Assembly: GCF_004354015.1 (NCBI RefSeq)
Contig: NZ_SMRU01000024.1
Span: forward strand, 26,158-90,157
DNA from: Arthrobacter terricola
Lineage (GTDB): Bacteria; Actinomycetota; Actinomycetes; Actinomycetales; Micrococcaceae
Direction: 5' to 3'
DNA: 64,000 nt
Both the position numbers and the translations under genes were made by a program. The notes under the pieces are model-generated. The model was not told where the DNA came from. It saw nothing but the letters and a program-made list of their open reading frames with translations, and did not search any database. Positions 8,389 through 17,361 of this stretch are shown here, in pieces; position 1 is the first letter of the stretch, and each line of letters starts with the position of its first letter.

Positions 8389-8769
8389 ATGGCAACAACG
8401 CAAGACCGCCAGCTGGTTGAGCAATGGCGCGGCATCCAGAACTCGTATTTCCGCACAGCGTCGGCCCTTGAGCGCGCCCTCGAAGCAAGGTTCCACATAG
8501 GCCTGAATGAGTTCGAAATCCTGGACCTCGTTGCTGAATGTGCCGATGCCGAGTGCCGCATGAAGGCCTTGGGCGAACGCACTCCCATGACCCAGAGCGC
8601 CGTTTCCAAGGTGGTGGACCGCCTTGAAAAGGCCGGGCTTGTTTCACGCCAGACCTGCACGGACGATCGCCGCTCGCTGTACCTCGAACTCACCGACGCC
8701 GGCCGTATCCTTCACGCGGATGCCGCCGTCGAGCACCGCTCGCTCCTGAAGGAAAACCTCGGCGAGTAG
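8389..8769 (+). CDS. MarR-family transcriptional regulator
   Basis: A 126-residue winged-helix protein. The recognition region reads TPMTQSAVSKVVDRLEKAGL followed by the wing (TCTDDRRSLYLELTDAG), typical of MarR. It is shorter than most MarR proteins (about 140-150) because the C-terminal dimerisation helix is brief. It is divergent from a DHA2 efflux pump and probably represses it and itself, being released by a pump substrate. Confidence 0.9.
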   Translation: MATTQDRQLVEQWRGIQNSYFRTASALERALEARFHIGLNEFEILDLVAECADAECRMKALGERTPMTQSAVSKVVDRLEKAGLVSRQTCTDDRRSLYLELTDAGRILHADAAVEHRSLLKENLGE

Positions 8770-8901
8770 CCCGGCATGGCCTGACGAGTGTGGCCGCGAG
8801 GCGGCTAGGTAAAAAGTCGAGTGTTCCCATTCAACTTGGCTGTTGCCACAATGGGACGAGCGCGCCCGGATTGGGGAGGTGCGCCTGTCCCGGGAGTTGT
8901 T

Positions 8902-10347
8902 GTGGGTAAGCATCACGAGTCCGGCCAGGTTGTTGACCTGGTTCTTTCAAGAAAATTCCGTCGAGTCGTGTCGGCATGCTTTCTCGCTGTCATGGTGATG
9001 CTCGCATTCGGCTTCCAGGGGCCCGCTTCGGGCCGATCCGTAGATGGAACGTTGGCCGCCGATCCGTCGCTCGCCATGGGACAAGTCGGACCCGGCATGC
9101 TTCCTACGGACGGTGCCACGGGCAGTGCGGGCGTGCCGTCCAGCCAATCCGCTGCCCCGGTGCCGGCCAGTGGCGGCGCCACCGTCTCGTTTGAACGGTC
9201 CCCGGTGCAGACCCTGGACAAGAACGGCGTGGGCACGCTCAACGTTGCCTCCAGCTCCCTTGACCGACCCGGCGCCGGGAAGCTTTACGCCCCGCTTGTA
9301 ACGCTGGTCCCAAGCTCGCCCTTCGGGCTGAGGATCGACCCCATTACCGGCTTGCCCGGCGAATTCCACTGGGGCCAGGACTTCGCCGCGGCCTGCGGAA
9401 CGCTTGTCTACGCCGCCGACTCCGGAGTGGTCCGCGCTGTCGGCTGGCACCCCTGGGGCGGCGGCAACCGCGTGGAAATCGATCACGGCAACGGCCTGGT
9501 CACCACGTACAACCACCTACAGGGGATCGCCGTCACCAGGGGGGAATCGATACGGGTTGGCCAAGTGATCGCCCGGGTAGGAACCACCGGTTCTTCCACC
9601 GGCTGCCATCTGCACTTCGAAACAATCCTTAACGGCGTGTACACCAACCCGATGAACTGGACGTTCCTGCCGACAAAGCAAGTGGATCCGCTCGGCGACA
9701 TTCCCATGGTCAGCTACCAGCCCGGTTCCGCAACAGCCACCTCGCCCGGATCAGTCTGGTCCGTCCCGGGGGCCATCCCCACCGATCCGGGTGCGGTGCC
9801 TGCACAACAAGCCGTGACCGGCGGGGTGCAGGAGGCAACAGTTGCGCCGCCGAGTGCGACGACGGCACCGCCTTCAGCAAGCACCAGCCCGACGGCGACT
9901 GCGAGCCCAAGTGCGACGCCGAAGCCGAGTACGACGGCGACCCCGTCGCCGACCGTGACTCCGACGCCAACCGTTACCCCAACGCCTACGGTGACGCCGA
10001 CCCCCACCAATACGGCGACGCCCACCCCGAGCGCGACGACGGCCGAGCCCACCGTCACACCGAGCCCGACGCCAAGCGCGACCGAGGCAACAACATCCGG
10101 CCAACCGACGTCGCAAGCGCCCGTGGTCACGCAAGCGCCGGTAACCCAAGCTCCCGTGGTGACTGTCCCGATGCCAACCGTGACTCAAACGCAAGCGGTC
10201 CCGACCGCTCACGCCACTTCCAGCCCGACCATTTCCAGTCCGGCGCCGACTACGCCGGCGAGCCCACCGCCGGCGAGCCCATCACCGACCAGCTCGGCCA
10301 CGACCGCTGCCAGCACGAAACCATCGACGCCGGGCGCGAAACCTTAG
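8902..10347 (+). CDS. Secreted M23 (LytM) metallopeptidase with long Pro/Thr/Ser-rich tail
   Basis: I start at GTG 8902 (GGGAG 5 bases upstream), giving 481 residues. A basic N-terminus and hydrophobic segment (ACFLAVMVMLAFGF) form a signal peptide or anchor. The M23 domain holds the zinc ligands His156 and Asp160 (HWGQD) and His236/His238 (CHLHFE), so it should be an active Gly-Gly or peptidoglycan cross-bridge endopeptidase. From about residue 300 onward the protein is almost entirely Pro, Thr, Ser and Ala with repeats such as TPTPTVTPTPT, a probable wall-spanning or O-glycosylated stalk. No LPXTG or repeat-type wall-binding domain is seen. Confidence 0.88.
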   Translation: MGKHHESGQVVDLVLSRKFRRVVSACFLAVMVMLAFGFQGPASGRSVDGTLAADPSLAMGQVGPGMLPTDGATGSAGVPSSQSAAPVPASGGATVSFERSPVQTLDKNGVGTLNVASSSLDRPGAGKLYAPLVTLVPSSPFGLRIDPITGLPGEFHWGQDFAAACGTLVYAADSGVVRAVGWHPWGGGNRVEIDHGNGLVTTYNHLQGIAVTRGESIRVGQVIARVGTTGSSTGCHLHFETILNGVYTNPMNWTFLPTKQVDPLGDIPMVSYQPGSATATSPGSVWSVPGAIPTDPGAVPAQQAVTGGVQEATVAPPSATTAPPSASTSPTATASPSATPKPSTTATPSPTVTPTPTVTPTPTVTPTPTNTATPTPSATTAEPTVTPSPTPSATEATTSGQPTSQAPVVTQAPVTQAPVVTVPMPTVTQTQAVPTAHATSSPTISSPAPTTPASPPPASPSPTSSATTAASTKPSTPGAKP

Positions 10348-10425
10348 GCGAGGCCGTGCTTCCCCGCGCCACGTAGACTCGAAGATGGCAATGTGCCGAG
10401 TTCGACGTCGTAAGGAAGCGTTTCA

Positions 10426-10923
10426 ATGTCCCCGCTCTACAGCATCCCGCTCACGTTCAATGACGGCTCCGAGGGTGATTTCGGCCGTTTCGAGGGGAAG
10501 GCCGTGCTGGTGGTCAACGTTGCGTCCGCCTGCGGTTACACTCGCCAATACGCGGGACTCGAAGACCTTTACCGGAAATATCACGACCAGGGGCTCGAGA
10601 TCCTCGGAGTGCCGTGCAACCAGTTCGGCGGCCAGGAGCAGGGTTCCGACGCCGAAATCGCCGAGTTCTGCCAGCGCAACTTCGGGGTGTCGTTCCCGCT
10701 GACGAGCAAGACCAACGTCCTCGGCAAGGAGCAGCATCCGCTGTATGCCGAAATGACGCGCACGGAAGACGGTTCCGCGCCGCAAAGAGTGAAGTGGAAC
10801 TTCGAGAAATTCCTCGTGAGCCGCGAAGGAGAGGTGCTCGCCCGCTTCCCGTCCGCCGTCGAGCCCGATTCCGAAGAGTTGATCGGCGCGATCGAAACCG
10901 CCCTCGAAGGGGCGAGCAACTAA
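10426..10923 (+). CDS. Glutathione peroxidase family (probably thioredoxin-dependent)
   Basis: A 165-residue thiol peroxidase that reduces hydroperoxides in the cytoplasm. The peroxidatic Cys36 lies in NVASACGYT; the catalytic partner Gln66 lies in VPCNQFGGQE and the Trp/Asn pair in VKWNFEKFLV. Cys82 in AEFCQRNFG is placed like the resolving cysteine of thioredoxin-dependent enzymes. Since actinobacteria lack glutathione, thioredoxin is the likely reductant. Start is the ATG preceded by AAGGAAG. Confidence 0.95.
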   Translation: MSPLYSIPLTFNDGSEGDFGRFEGKAVLVVNVASACGYTRQYAGLEDLYRKYHDQGLEILGVPCNQFGGQEQGSDAEIAEFCQRNFGVSFPLTSKTNVLGKEQHPLYAEMTRTEDGSAPQRVKWNFEKFLVSREGEVLARFPSAVEPDSEELIGAIETALEGASN

Positions 10924-10934
10924 AGCGCTCGGCA

Positions 10935-11957
10935 CTATAGCCGCGTGCTCGATCCCCGAATGATGAAGCGGCCGTCGGTTCCGGCTTGCCCGGACGCGGG
11001 TTCTCCGCCCAATTGCTTGACGAGGGCGGCGACGGCGGCCCTCGCCAAGACCTCGGGTTCGAGGTCCACTGCGCTGATGGGGGGAACGCTGTTGCGGGTC
11101 TGCTCGGAGTCCGAGCCTGCGACGAGGAGCATGTCGTCAGGGGTTCCGACGCCGGATTCCGCCAAGCGGGCCATAAGCCCGGCCGCGTGTCGGCCGGTAA
11201 GGCAGTATACGGCGTCGGGCCTGTCCGCCATGCCGAGGAGTTCTTCGCCGATCGCCCTTCCGCCGGCGGTGCCGCTAGTCTCCCGCTGGGCCAGGATGAG
11301 GGGTTCCTGGCCGCGCTCCGAACACCATTCCCGGTAGCTGGCTTCCGAACTGATGTTCCAGGAGTTGCGGTCTGTCCCGACGGCGATCGCCACCCGCCGT
11401 GCACCGTTTTCCTCGAGGTGGTGGAGGACTTGGCGGGTGATTTTGGCGGTGTTGGGCTCAATCCACGCGTCGTAGGAGGGCCGGCCGAGATCCTTGCCGA
11501 CTGTGAGCAGTGGGATTCCTTCAGTTTGGAGGAGGTCGATGACGGGATCGTTTTCCACGGGTTCGGTGATGATGAACCCGTCGGCCGCCAATGCGACGCT
11601 CGGGGTTTCGGGCAGGGTGGGATCGCTGAGGAGCATGAGTCCGTAGCCGTGTTCCAGGGCGCTGAGCGAAGCGGCGCCGGCGAAGCGCAGGAAGTAGTCG
11701 ACGCCTTCGGGCTGGAACGATTCGAGGGTGTCCAGCGGACGGAGCACCAGGGCGAGGATGCCCAGGCGATTGCTCCGGAGGCCGCTCGCGACGGCGTTGG
11801 GACGGTAGCGTAGCCGCCTCGCCGTATCGATGACCCGCGCCCGCGTGGATTCGGCGACGATCCCCTTTCCGCTCAACGCGTGGGAAACCGTGGTCACGGA
11901 AACTCCCGCTTCCCGGGCTACCTCGCGGATGGTGGAGCGTCCAATTCGCTGCGTCAT
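10935..11957 (-). CDS. LacI-family repressor of the adjacent peptide-type ABC operon
   Basis: A 340-residue LacI/GalR regulator. The start is set at the ATG at 11957 (MTQRIGRSTIREVAREAGVS), because the helix-turn-helix with TVSHALSGKG begins right after it; the open frame upstream is not homologous. The C-terminal periplasmic-binding-like domain includes ADGFIITEP and the AVDLEPEVLARAAVAAL ending typical of GalR. It is divergent from the ABC operon beginning at 12106. The intergenic 16-bp palindrome is a good operator, so I infer control of that operon by an imported ligand or metabolite. Confidence 0.93.
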   Translation of the reverse strand: MTQRIGRSTIREVAREAGVSVTTVSHALSGKGIVAESTRARVIDTARRLRYRPNAVASGLRSNRLGILALVLRPLDTLESFQPEGVDYFLRFAGAASLSALEHGYGLMLLSDPTLPETPSVALAADGFIITEPVENDPVIDLLQTEGIPLLTVGKDLGRPSYDAWIEPNTAKITRQVLHHLEENGARRVAIAVGTDRNSWNISSEASYREWCSERGQEPLILAQRETSGTAGGRAIGEELLGMADRPDAVYCLTGRHAAGLMARLAESGVGTPDDMLLVAGSDSEQTRNSVPPISAVDLEPEVLARAAVAALVKQLGGEPASGQAGTDGRFIIRGSSTRL

Positions 11958-12023
11958 AGCTGCAAGGGTAAGCCTTCCAAACGCTTCACCGAAATCGTTT
12001 TGTTTATTTTCCCGGAACTCTTG

Positions 12024-12039
12024 CCCAAAACGTTTTGGG
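12024..12039. promoter_or_regulatory. 16-bp perfect palindrome, LacI-type operator
   Basis: CCCAAAACGTTTTGGG is perfectly symmetrical with a central CG, the form expected for LacI/GalR operators. A related half-site (AAATCGTTTTG) lies at about 11991-12001. The site is between the LacI gene and the ABC operon. Confidence 0.75.
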
Positions 12040-12105
12040 TGATTACCGTCACTTCCACGACCAGCCGATGGGGCGGCTCTTACCCAAAGAATTACGGGAG
12101 AACCT

Positions 12106-13743
12106 TTGAACAAGAAAATCATCAGTGCGGGAGCCGCTGGCCTGTTGCTCCTCCTCACCGGATGCCACGGCGGCGCGGCCGCAAAAGCCCCGGATCCGAG
12201 CAACCAGAAGGACCTGCTCGTCACCACCCCGGCACCCACAACCAACCTCGACAAGATCGTGTGGAACAACAACTTCGGCGAACCGCCGTCGATCGATCCC
12301 ATCAAGAGCGCCGACTATCCCGCGAGCGGAGTAGTTTCCAACCTCTGCGAGAGCCTCTTCCAGATCCAGCCGGATTTCTCCATCAAGCCGAACCTGGCCA
12401 AGAGTGTCAAGAACATCGACAACACCACCTACGTCTACCAACTCCAGGAGGGAGTGACCTTCTGGGACGGCCAGCCCATGACCGCGGATGACGTCGTCTT
12501 CAGCCTCAAACGGCACCTCGATCCCAACGAAATCAGCTACTGGGCCTCCGACGTCACCGCCAACATTGCCGCCGTCGAGAAGACCGGACCGAACGAGGTG
12601 ACCGTCAAGCTCAAGAGCCCCGACGCCACCTTCGACAACCAGCTCGCGACGCCGGTGGGGGCCGTCGTCGAGCAGGCGCAGCGCGAAAAGGCCGGTGCCG
12701 ACTACGGAAACCCGGGAGCCGGCGTCATGTGCACGGGACCCTACTCGGTGGGCGAATGGAAGCAAGGCGTCTCCATCACCCTTGACCGTTACGACGGGTA
12801 CTGGAACACAGCGAAGAAGGCCAAGACCAAGCAGGTCGAAATCCAATTCATCACCGACCCCAGCTCGATCGCCAACGCGCTCGCCACGGGTGCCATCGAC
12901 GGAAGCTACGACGTTCCCCTCAGCGCCATCAACCAGCTCTCAAGCTCCACCAACGGCCAGCTCTACTACGGCAAATCCCTGCAAAACATGGCCATCATCA
13001 GCACCGGCACGGGAACCCTCGGCGATCCGGCCGTCCGCAAGGCGCTCACCCTAGCGACCGACCGCGAAGCGATCGCCAAGACCGTCTTCGAAGGGACGTC
13101 GACGGCGGCACAATCGCTGGTGCCGAACGGCGGCTGGAACTACGGTGCCCAGATTTTCGCCGATGCCCGCAAGGACCTTCCGCCCACCACCCCCAACATC
13201 GACGAAGCGAAGAAAGTCCTGAAAGAGGCCAAAGTCGACTTGAACAAGCCCATCAAGATCGTCTACCCGATTGACCGGACGTTCTACGCCGACATCATCT
13301 CGGAATTCGCCAACGCCGGGGCAAAGCTTGGGCTCAAGATCGAGCCGAGCGGCGTGCCGGGTGCGCAATTCGGCGCGTTCTTCTCCGACCCGAAAGCCCG
13401 CGCGGGAGCCGACGCCTTCGTCACCACGAACTACATGAATGTGGCCGACCCCCTCATCCACCTCGGCGCGATCGCCGGACCGAAGGGCATGCAGAACTAC
13501 TCCGGGTTCTCCGATCCGCAGATCACCGAACTGCTGGCCAAGGCCAAGGCGACCTCGGACGATGACGCCCGGGCAAAACTCACCGCCCAAGTCGAAGCCC
13601 TGGTGATGGACAAGGAACCCTGGCTTCCCGTCGTCGACAGCTCAACGCGGCTCTTCATGAGCAAGCGCGTCACGGGCGTTCCCGCCTCGTTCGTCTACCT
13701 CTACTACCCCTGGGCTGCCGATCTCGGCGGCACCGGCAAATAG
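12106..13743 (+). CDS. ABC importer substrate-binding lipoprotein (family 5, oligopeptide type)
   Basis: A 545-residue extracytoplasmic solute-binding protein of the DppA/OppA family. The N-terminus has a lipoprotein signal with lipobox LLTGC (Cys20). Family 5 features include YVYQLQEGVTFWDGQPMTADDVVFSL and NAAIxx-like TATDREAI-type segments near LTLATDREAIAKTVFEG. The start is TTG, with GGGAGA just upstream. It is the first gene of a five-gene importer followed by a C45 hydrolase; the cargo is probably a peptide or N-acyl compound, which is inference from the neighbour. Confidence 0.94.
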   Translation: MNKKIISAGAAGLLLLLTGCHGGAAAKAPDPSNQKDLLVTTPAPTTNLDKIVWNNNFGEPPSIDPIKSADYPASGVVSNLCESLFQIQPDFSIKPNLAKSVKNIDNTTYVYQLQEGVTFWDGQPMTADDVVFSLKRHLDPNEISYWASDVTANIAAVEKTGPNEVTVKLKSPDATFDNQLATPVGAVVEQAQREKAGADYGNPGAGVMCTGPYSVGEWKQGVSITLDRYDGYWNTAKKAKTKQVEIQFITDPSSIANALATGAIDGSYDVPLSAINQLSSSTNGQLYYGKSLQNMAIISTGTGTLGDPAVRKALTLATDREAIAKTVFEGTSTAAQSLVPNGGWNYGAQIFADARKDLPPTTPNIDEAKKVLKEAKVDLNKPIKIVYPIDRTFYADIISEFANAGAKLGLKIEPSGVPGAQFGAFFSDPKARAGADAFVTTNYMNVADPLIHLGAIAGPKGMQNYSGFSDPQITELLAKAKATSDDDARAKLTAQVEALVMDKEPWLPVVDSSTRLFMSKRVTGVPASFVYLYYPWAADLGGTGK

Positions 13744-13752
13744 GACGAAAAC

Positions 13753-14697
13753 GTGAGATTCCTTGCCCGAAGGCTCAGCGCGCTCGTGGGAGTGCTCCTT
13801 GCCTCAAGCATGATCGTGTTCGGCGCCCTGTACCTGGCGCCGGGCAGCCCCGAGCAATTCCTGGTCCAGGGACGAACTGTGAGCCCCGAAGTCCTCGCGG
13901 CGATCCGAAGCCAGTACTCCCTGGACGACCCCCTGCCGATCCGCTATTGGAAGTGGCTCAGTGGGCTTTTCACGAGTGACCTTGGCCGCTCGTTGCTCAC
14001 GCAGCAAGACGTCGGAGCCCTCATCGCGAGCCGGATTCCCACAACCCTCTCGCTCGCGGCATTTGCGGCCGTGCTCATCATCGCCTTCGGGGTTGGCCTC
14101 GGCATCCTGGCCGGAACCCGTGGCGGCTTCGCCGAGCGCATCGTGATTTTCGCGTCGAACCTGGGAATTGCCGTGCCCACGTTCTTCGCGGCCCTTGTCC
14201 TCATGTCGGTCCTCAGCGTCGGATTGGGATGGTTCCCGGTGTTCGGAGCGGGCGACGGCGTCGTCGACCGGATCTGGCACCTCACCCTCCCGGCCCTTGC
14301 GTTGTCGCTGCCCGCCATCGCCGTGGTCGCCAGGATCACGCGCACGGCGATTGTCGACGAGAGCGAATCCGAGCACGTCCTCATCGCGGTCGCGCGCGGT
14401 TTGCCGAAACGGATCATCCTCTGGCGGCATACCGTCCGGAACTCGCTGCTCCCTGTTAGCACGGCTGTAGGCATGCAGATTGCCGGACTGATCGCCGGTG
14501 CGTTCGTTGTCGAATACGCGTTCACCCTGGACGGGATCGGCGCCTTGTTGGTCAATTCGGTCCAACGCAAGGACTTCGCCGTCGTGCAAGCGATCGCCCT
14601 CATCATGGTGGTGGCTTTCGGCGTGGTCAACCTCCTGGTCGACCTGCTCTACGCCATCATCGACCCCCGCGTCCGCTTGGAGAAAGGCCGGTCATGA
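13753..14697 (+). CDS. ABC importer permease, DppB type
   Basis: A 314-residue inner-membrane permease of the oligopeptide importer, starting at GTG 13753. The N-terminus MRFLARRLSALVGVLL and motif APGSPEQFLVQGRTV match the DppB class, and the cytoplasmic EAA-type loop reads AVARGLPKRIILWRHTVRNSLLP. It overlaps the next permease by 4 bases (ATGA), indicating coupled translation. Confidence 0.94.
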   Translation: MRFLARRLSALVGVLLASSMIVFGALYLAPGSPEQFLVQGRTVSPEVLAAIRSQYSLDDPLPIRYWKWLSGLFTSDLGRSLLTQQDVGALIASRIPTTLSLAAFAAVLIIAFGVGLGILAGTRGGFAERIVIFASNLGIAVPTFFAALVLMSVLSVGLGWFPVFGAGDGVVDRIWHLTLPALALSLPAIAVVARITRTAIVDESESEHVLIAVARGLPKRIILWRHTVRNSLLPVSTAVGMQIAGLIAGAFVVEYAFTLDGIGALLVNSVQRKDFAVVQAIALIMVVAFGVVNLLVDLLYAIIDPRVRLEKGRS

Positions 14698-15602
14698 CTT
14701 CAAACGAATCAGCAGTCCTGGGCACCCAACCGGCGGCAACGCCCCAACGGTTGCCCGCCGCCGCCGGACGCCTCACCTCGCTGCGCCGCCGACTCGGTTG
14801 GGTGGGCATCGCCTGTGCCGGGATCGTCGCCGTCGTGGTCCTCGCCGCCCTGGCCGGCCAATTCCTGGTGCCGTACGACCCAACCGTCGGGTCAGTGACA
14901 CAACGACACCTCGGCTACAGCGCCGAACATCTGCTGGGAACCGACCAAGCCGGGCGCGACATCTTCTCCCGGTTGCTCGCGGGGGCCAGGACGAGCCTCA
15001 TCGGGCCGCTCATCGTGGTGATCACGACGGCGGTAGCCGGCTCAGCACTGGCGCTCGCCGCTGTGTGGTTCGGCGGGAAGACGGACGCCTTCATTGGCCG
15101 CGTGCTTGATGTGCTGTTCGCTTTCCCGAGCCTGCTGCTCGCGATCCTTGGCGTTGCGATCTTCGGGCCCGGAATCGTGACAGCGTCCATCGCGCTCGCC
15201 GTGGCGTATGTTCCTTACAGTGCCCGGGTGATCCGCAGCGTGGCACTCCGGGAACGGAACCTGCCGTACGTGAAAGCCGCCGAACTCCAAGGTATCAACG
15301 GGCTCACCATCACCCTCCGCCACGTGCTGCCGAACGTGTGGACGCAGATCCTCACCGGATCCACCATCAATTTCGGCTACGCGATCGTGGATCTGGCGGC
15401 ACTGTCTTTCCTGGGCCTCGGCATCCAGCCACCGGCGGCGGACTGGGGCCTCATGATCTCGAACGGCCAGGAATCCCTGCAGCAAGGCTTCCCGGAACAG
15501 AGCCTCTACGCGGGCTTGTGCATCGTGGTGACGGTCGCGGCGATGGCGTACATCGGCGAACGGCTGGGTGGCCGGGCCGCGGCCGGAAGGAGCAAACAAT
15601 GA
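14694..15602 (+). CDS. ABC importer permease, DppC type
   Basis: A 302-residue second permease. It has the DppC-like N-terminal extension and TM1, the LLGTDQAGRDIFSRLLAGARTSL motif diagnostic of this class, and an EAA loop (AELQGINGLTITLRHVLPN). Start and stop overlap neighbouring genes by 4 bases, as expected inside a tight operon. Confidence 0.94.
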   Translation: MTSNESAVLGTQPAATPQRLPAAAGRLTSLRRRLGWVGIACAGIVAVVVLAALAGQFLVPYDPTVGSVTQRHLGYSAEHLLGTDQAGRDIFSRLLAGARTSLIGPLIVVITTAVAGSALALAAVWFGGKTDAFIGRVLDVLFAFPSLLLAILGVAIFGPGIVTASIALAVAYVPYSARVIRSVALRERNLPYVKAAELQGINGLTITLRHVLPNVWTQILTGSTINFGYAIVDLAALSFLGLGIQPPAADWGLMISNGQESLQQGFPEQSLYAGLCIVVTVAAMAYIGERLGGRAAAGRSKQ

Positions 15603-16528
15603 TCGATATCGACAACCTCGAACTCAGCATCACGGATCCGGAATCCGGCACTGTGAAACCGGTGCTCAAGGGAATTTCGCTCTCAATCCAACGCGGTGAG
15701 GCCGTGGGCTTGGTGGGCGAATCGGGCAGCGGAAAGTCCATGACGCTCCGTTGCATCCTCGGGATCGAACCGCGCAACTCCACGGTCAGTGGCGACATCG
15801 TGTTCGACGGCGAGAACCTCCGAGCCCTGCCGGCGGAGCGCATGCGCCGGCTTCGCGCCGACAAAATCGCGCTCATTTCACAGAACCCGCACGCCGCCCT
15901 CAACCCGGTCCTTCCGATCGAGACCTACTTGCTCGAAGGAATGGCCGATGCCCATCGCCGCAACGCCCAGGCCACCCGTGCCCGGGCCGCCGACATGCTT
16001 GAGCAAGTGGGAATCCGCAGCGTGGACCGCGTACTGAAGGCGTTCCCGCACCAATTGTCAGGGGGCATGCTCCAGCGTGTGGTGATTGCCGGCGCGATCT
16101 CCGGGAAGCCAGGGTTGCTGTTGGCGGACGAGCCGACGACGGCCCTAGACGTGACCACCCAAGCCGAAGTCGCGGCCATCCTCGACGAGAAACGCCGAGA
16201 CCTCGGGATGTCCATGATCTTCGTAACGCACGACCTCGACCTCGCGGCCGCCGTCTCGGACAGGCTCGCCGTCATGAGGCACGGCGAAATCGTGGAAATC
16301 GGGACCCCGGAGCAGATCCGCGACAGCCCGCAGCATCCATACACCCGGATGCTGATGAGTATCCGTCCGACGCTCAGTGGCACCCCCGCAGGGGGAACAG
16401 CGTACGACGGCGGCAGCACCGCCGTCGGGATCCCCACCGGCGGCGGGACTGCAGTCGCGCGAGTCTCCGCCGCGGGAAACTCCGCCTCGAGCGTCGCCGC
16501 CGAAACCCAGATCGGGAGCACCCTCTGA
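15599..16528 (+). CDS. ABC importer ATPase, DppD type
   Basis: A 309-residue ATP-binding subunit. Walker A GESGSGKS is at residues 40-47, signature LSGGMLQR and Walker B LLLADEPTTALD follow, then the H-loop (IFVTHDLD). The tail carries the PQHPYTRML motif of oligopeptide ATPases, followed by an unusual Gly/Ala/Ser-rich extension of about 50 residues. The ATG at 15599 overlaps the upstream TGA. Confidence 0.94.
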   Translation: MIDIDNLELSITDPESGTVKPVLKGISLSIQRGEAVGLVGESGSGKSMTLRCILGIEPRNSTVSGDIVFDGENLRALPAERMRRLRADKIALISQNPHAALNPVLPIETYLLEGMADAHRRNAQATRARAADMLEQVGIRSVDRVLKAFPHQLSGGMLQRVVIAGAISGKPGLLLADEPTTALDVTTQAEVAAILDEKRRDLGMSMIFVTHDLDLAAAVSDRLAVMRHGEIVEIGTPEQIRDSPQHPYTRMLMSIRPTLSGTPAGGTAYDGGSTAVGIPTGGGTAVARVSAAGNSASSVAAETQIGSTL

Positions 16529-17355
16529 TGGCCAACATCATCGAAGTAGCAGGACTCAACAAGACCTTCCGGATGAGCAGCAAACACGAACCTGTCCGCG
16601 CCCTCGACGACGTGGCCGTCAGCGTACGGGAGGGAAGTTGCATGGCAGTGGTGGGCGAATCCGGCTCGGGGAAGACGACGCTGGCCCGGGTGCTGGTTGG
16701 CCTGGAGACCAAGGATTCGGGCGAGGTGGCGATCGGGGGCAATCCTGTGACGGCGTCGCTCAAACGGAAGGAGCAACGAAGCCGGGCGCGCGCCATCCAG
16801 ATGGTTTTCCAGGACCCGAACGGTTCCCTGAACCGCCGCCTGCCCGTGGGGAGTGCGGTGGACGAGGTCCTTCGCGCGCATTTCCCGCTCACCGCCGTGC
16901 AACGTAGGGAACGTGTGGCGGAACTTTTCGCGAGCGTCGGCCTCAACGAGGGACATGCGCAATCTTTGCCGTCCGCGCTGTCCGGCGGCCAGAAGCAGCG
17001 CGTGGCGATCGCACGGGCCTTCGCCGCGGAGCCCAAAATCATCGTCCTGGACGAAGCGGTTTCGGCCCTCGACGTTTCCGTGCAGGCCCAAGTGCTCGAA
17101 CTCCTGCACGAGCTGCGGCGGGACAAGGGCCTGACGTACCTCTTCATCACCCACGACCTGTCCGTGGTCCGCAACATCGCCGACGACGTGATCGTGATGC
17201 GGCGCGGACAAGTCCTCGAACGGGGGCCGGTGGGCGACGTGCTCGACCGGCCCCTGACCGCCTACACCCGACTCCTCCTGGAGTGCGCGCCGAAACCCGG
17301 CTGGAAACCGAGGCGCGGAGTCATAGAACACCTCAATTCAGAGATCGCGAGCTAG
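16528..17355 (+). CDS. ABC importer ATPase, DppF type
   Basis: A 275-residue second ATP-binding subunit. It has Walker A GESGSGKT (43-50), the MVFQDPNGSLNRR Q-loop region typical of DppF, signature LSGGQKQR and Walker B IIVLDEAVSALD. Its ATG shares a base with the previous TGA. With the preceding ATPase it powers the heterodimeric importer. Confidence 0.94.
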   Translation: MANIIEVAGLNKTFRMSSKHEPVRALDDVAVSVREGSCMAVVGESGSGKTTLARVLVGLETKDSGEVAIGGNPVTASLKRKEQRSRARAIQMVFQDPNGSLNRRLPVGSAVDEVLRAHFPLTAVQRRERVAELFASVGLNEGHAQSLPSALSGGQKQRVAIARAFAAEPKIIVLDEAVSALDVSVQAQVLELLHELRRDKGLTYLFITHDLSVVRNIADDVIVMRRGQVLERGPVGDVLDRPLTAYTRLLLECAPKPGWKPRRGVIEHLNSEIAS

Positions 17356-17361
17356 TAATCC

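Noticed and set aside
8770..8901. Possible ydaO/c-di-AMP riboswitch before the M23 peptidase
   Set aside because: Such genes often carry one, but the conserved blocks are not present in this short leader.
11958..12305. N-terminal extension of the LacI protein (start at 12305)
   Set aside because: It would cover the operator and the start of the divergent ABC gene, and LacI proteins begin directly with the HTH as at 11957.
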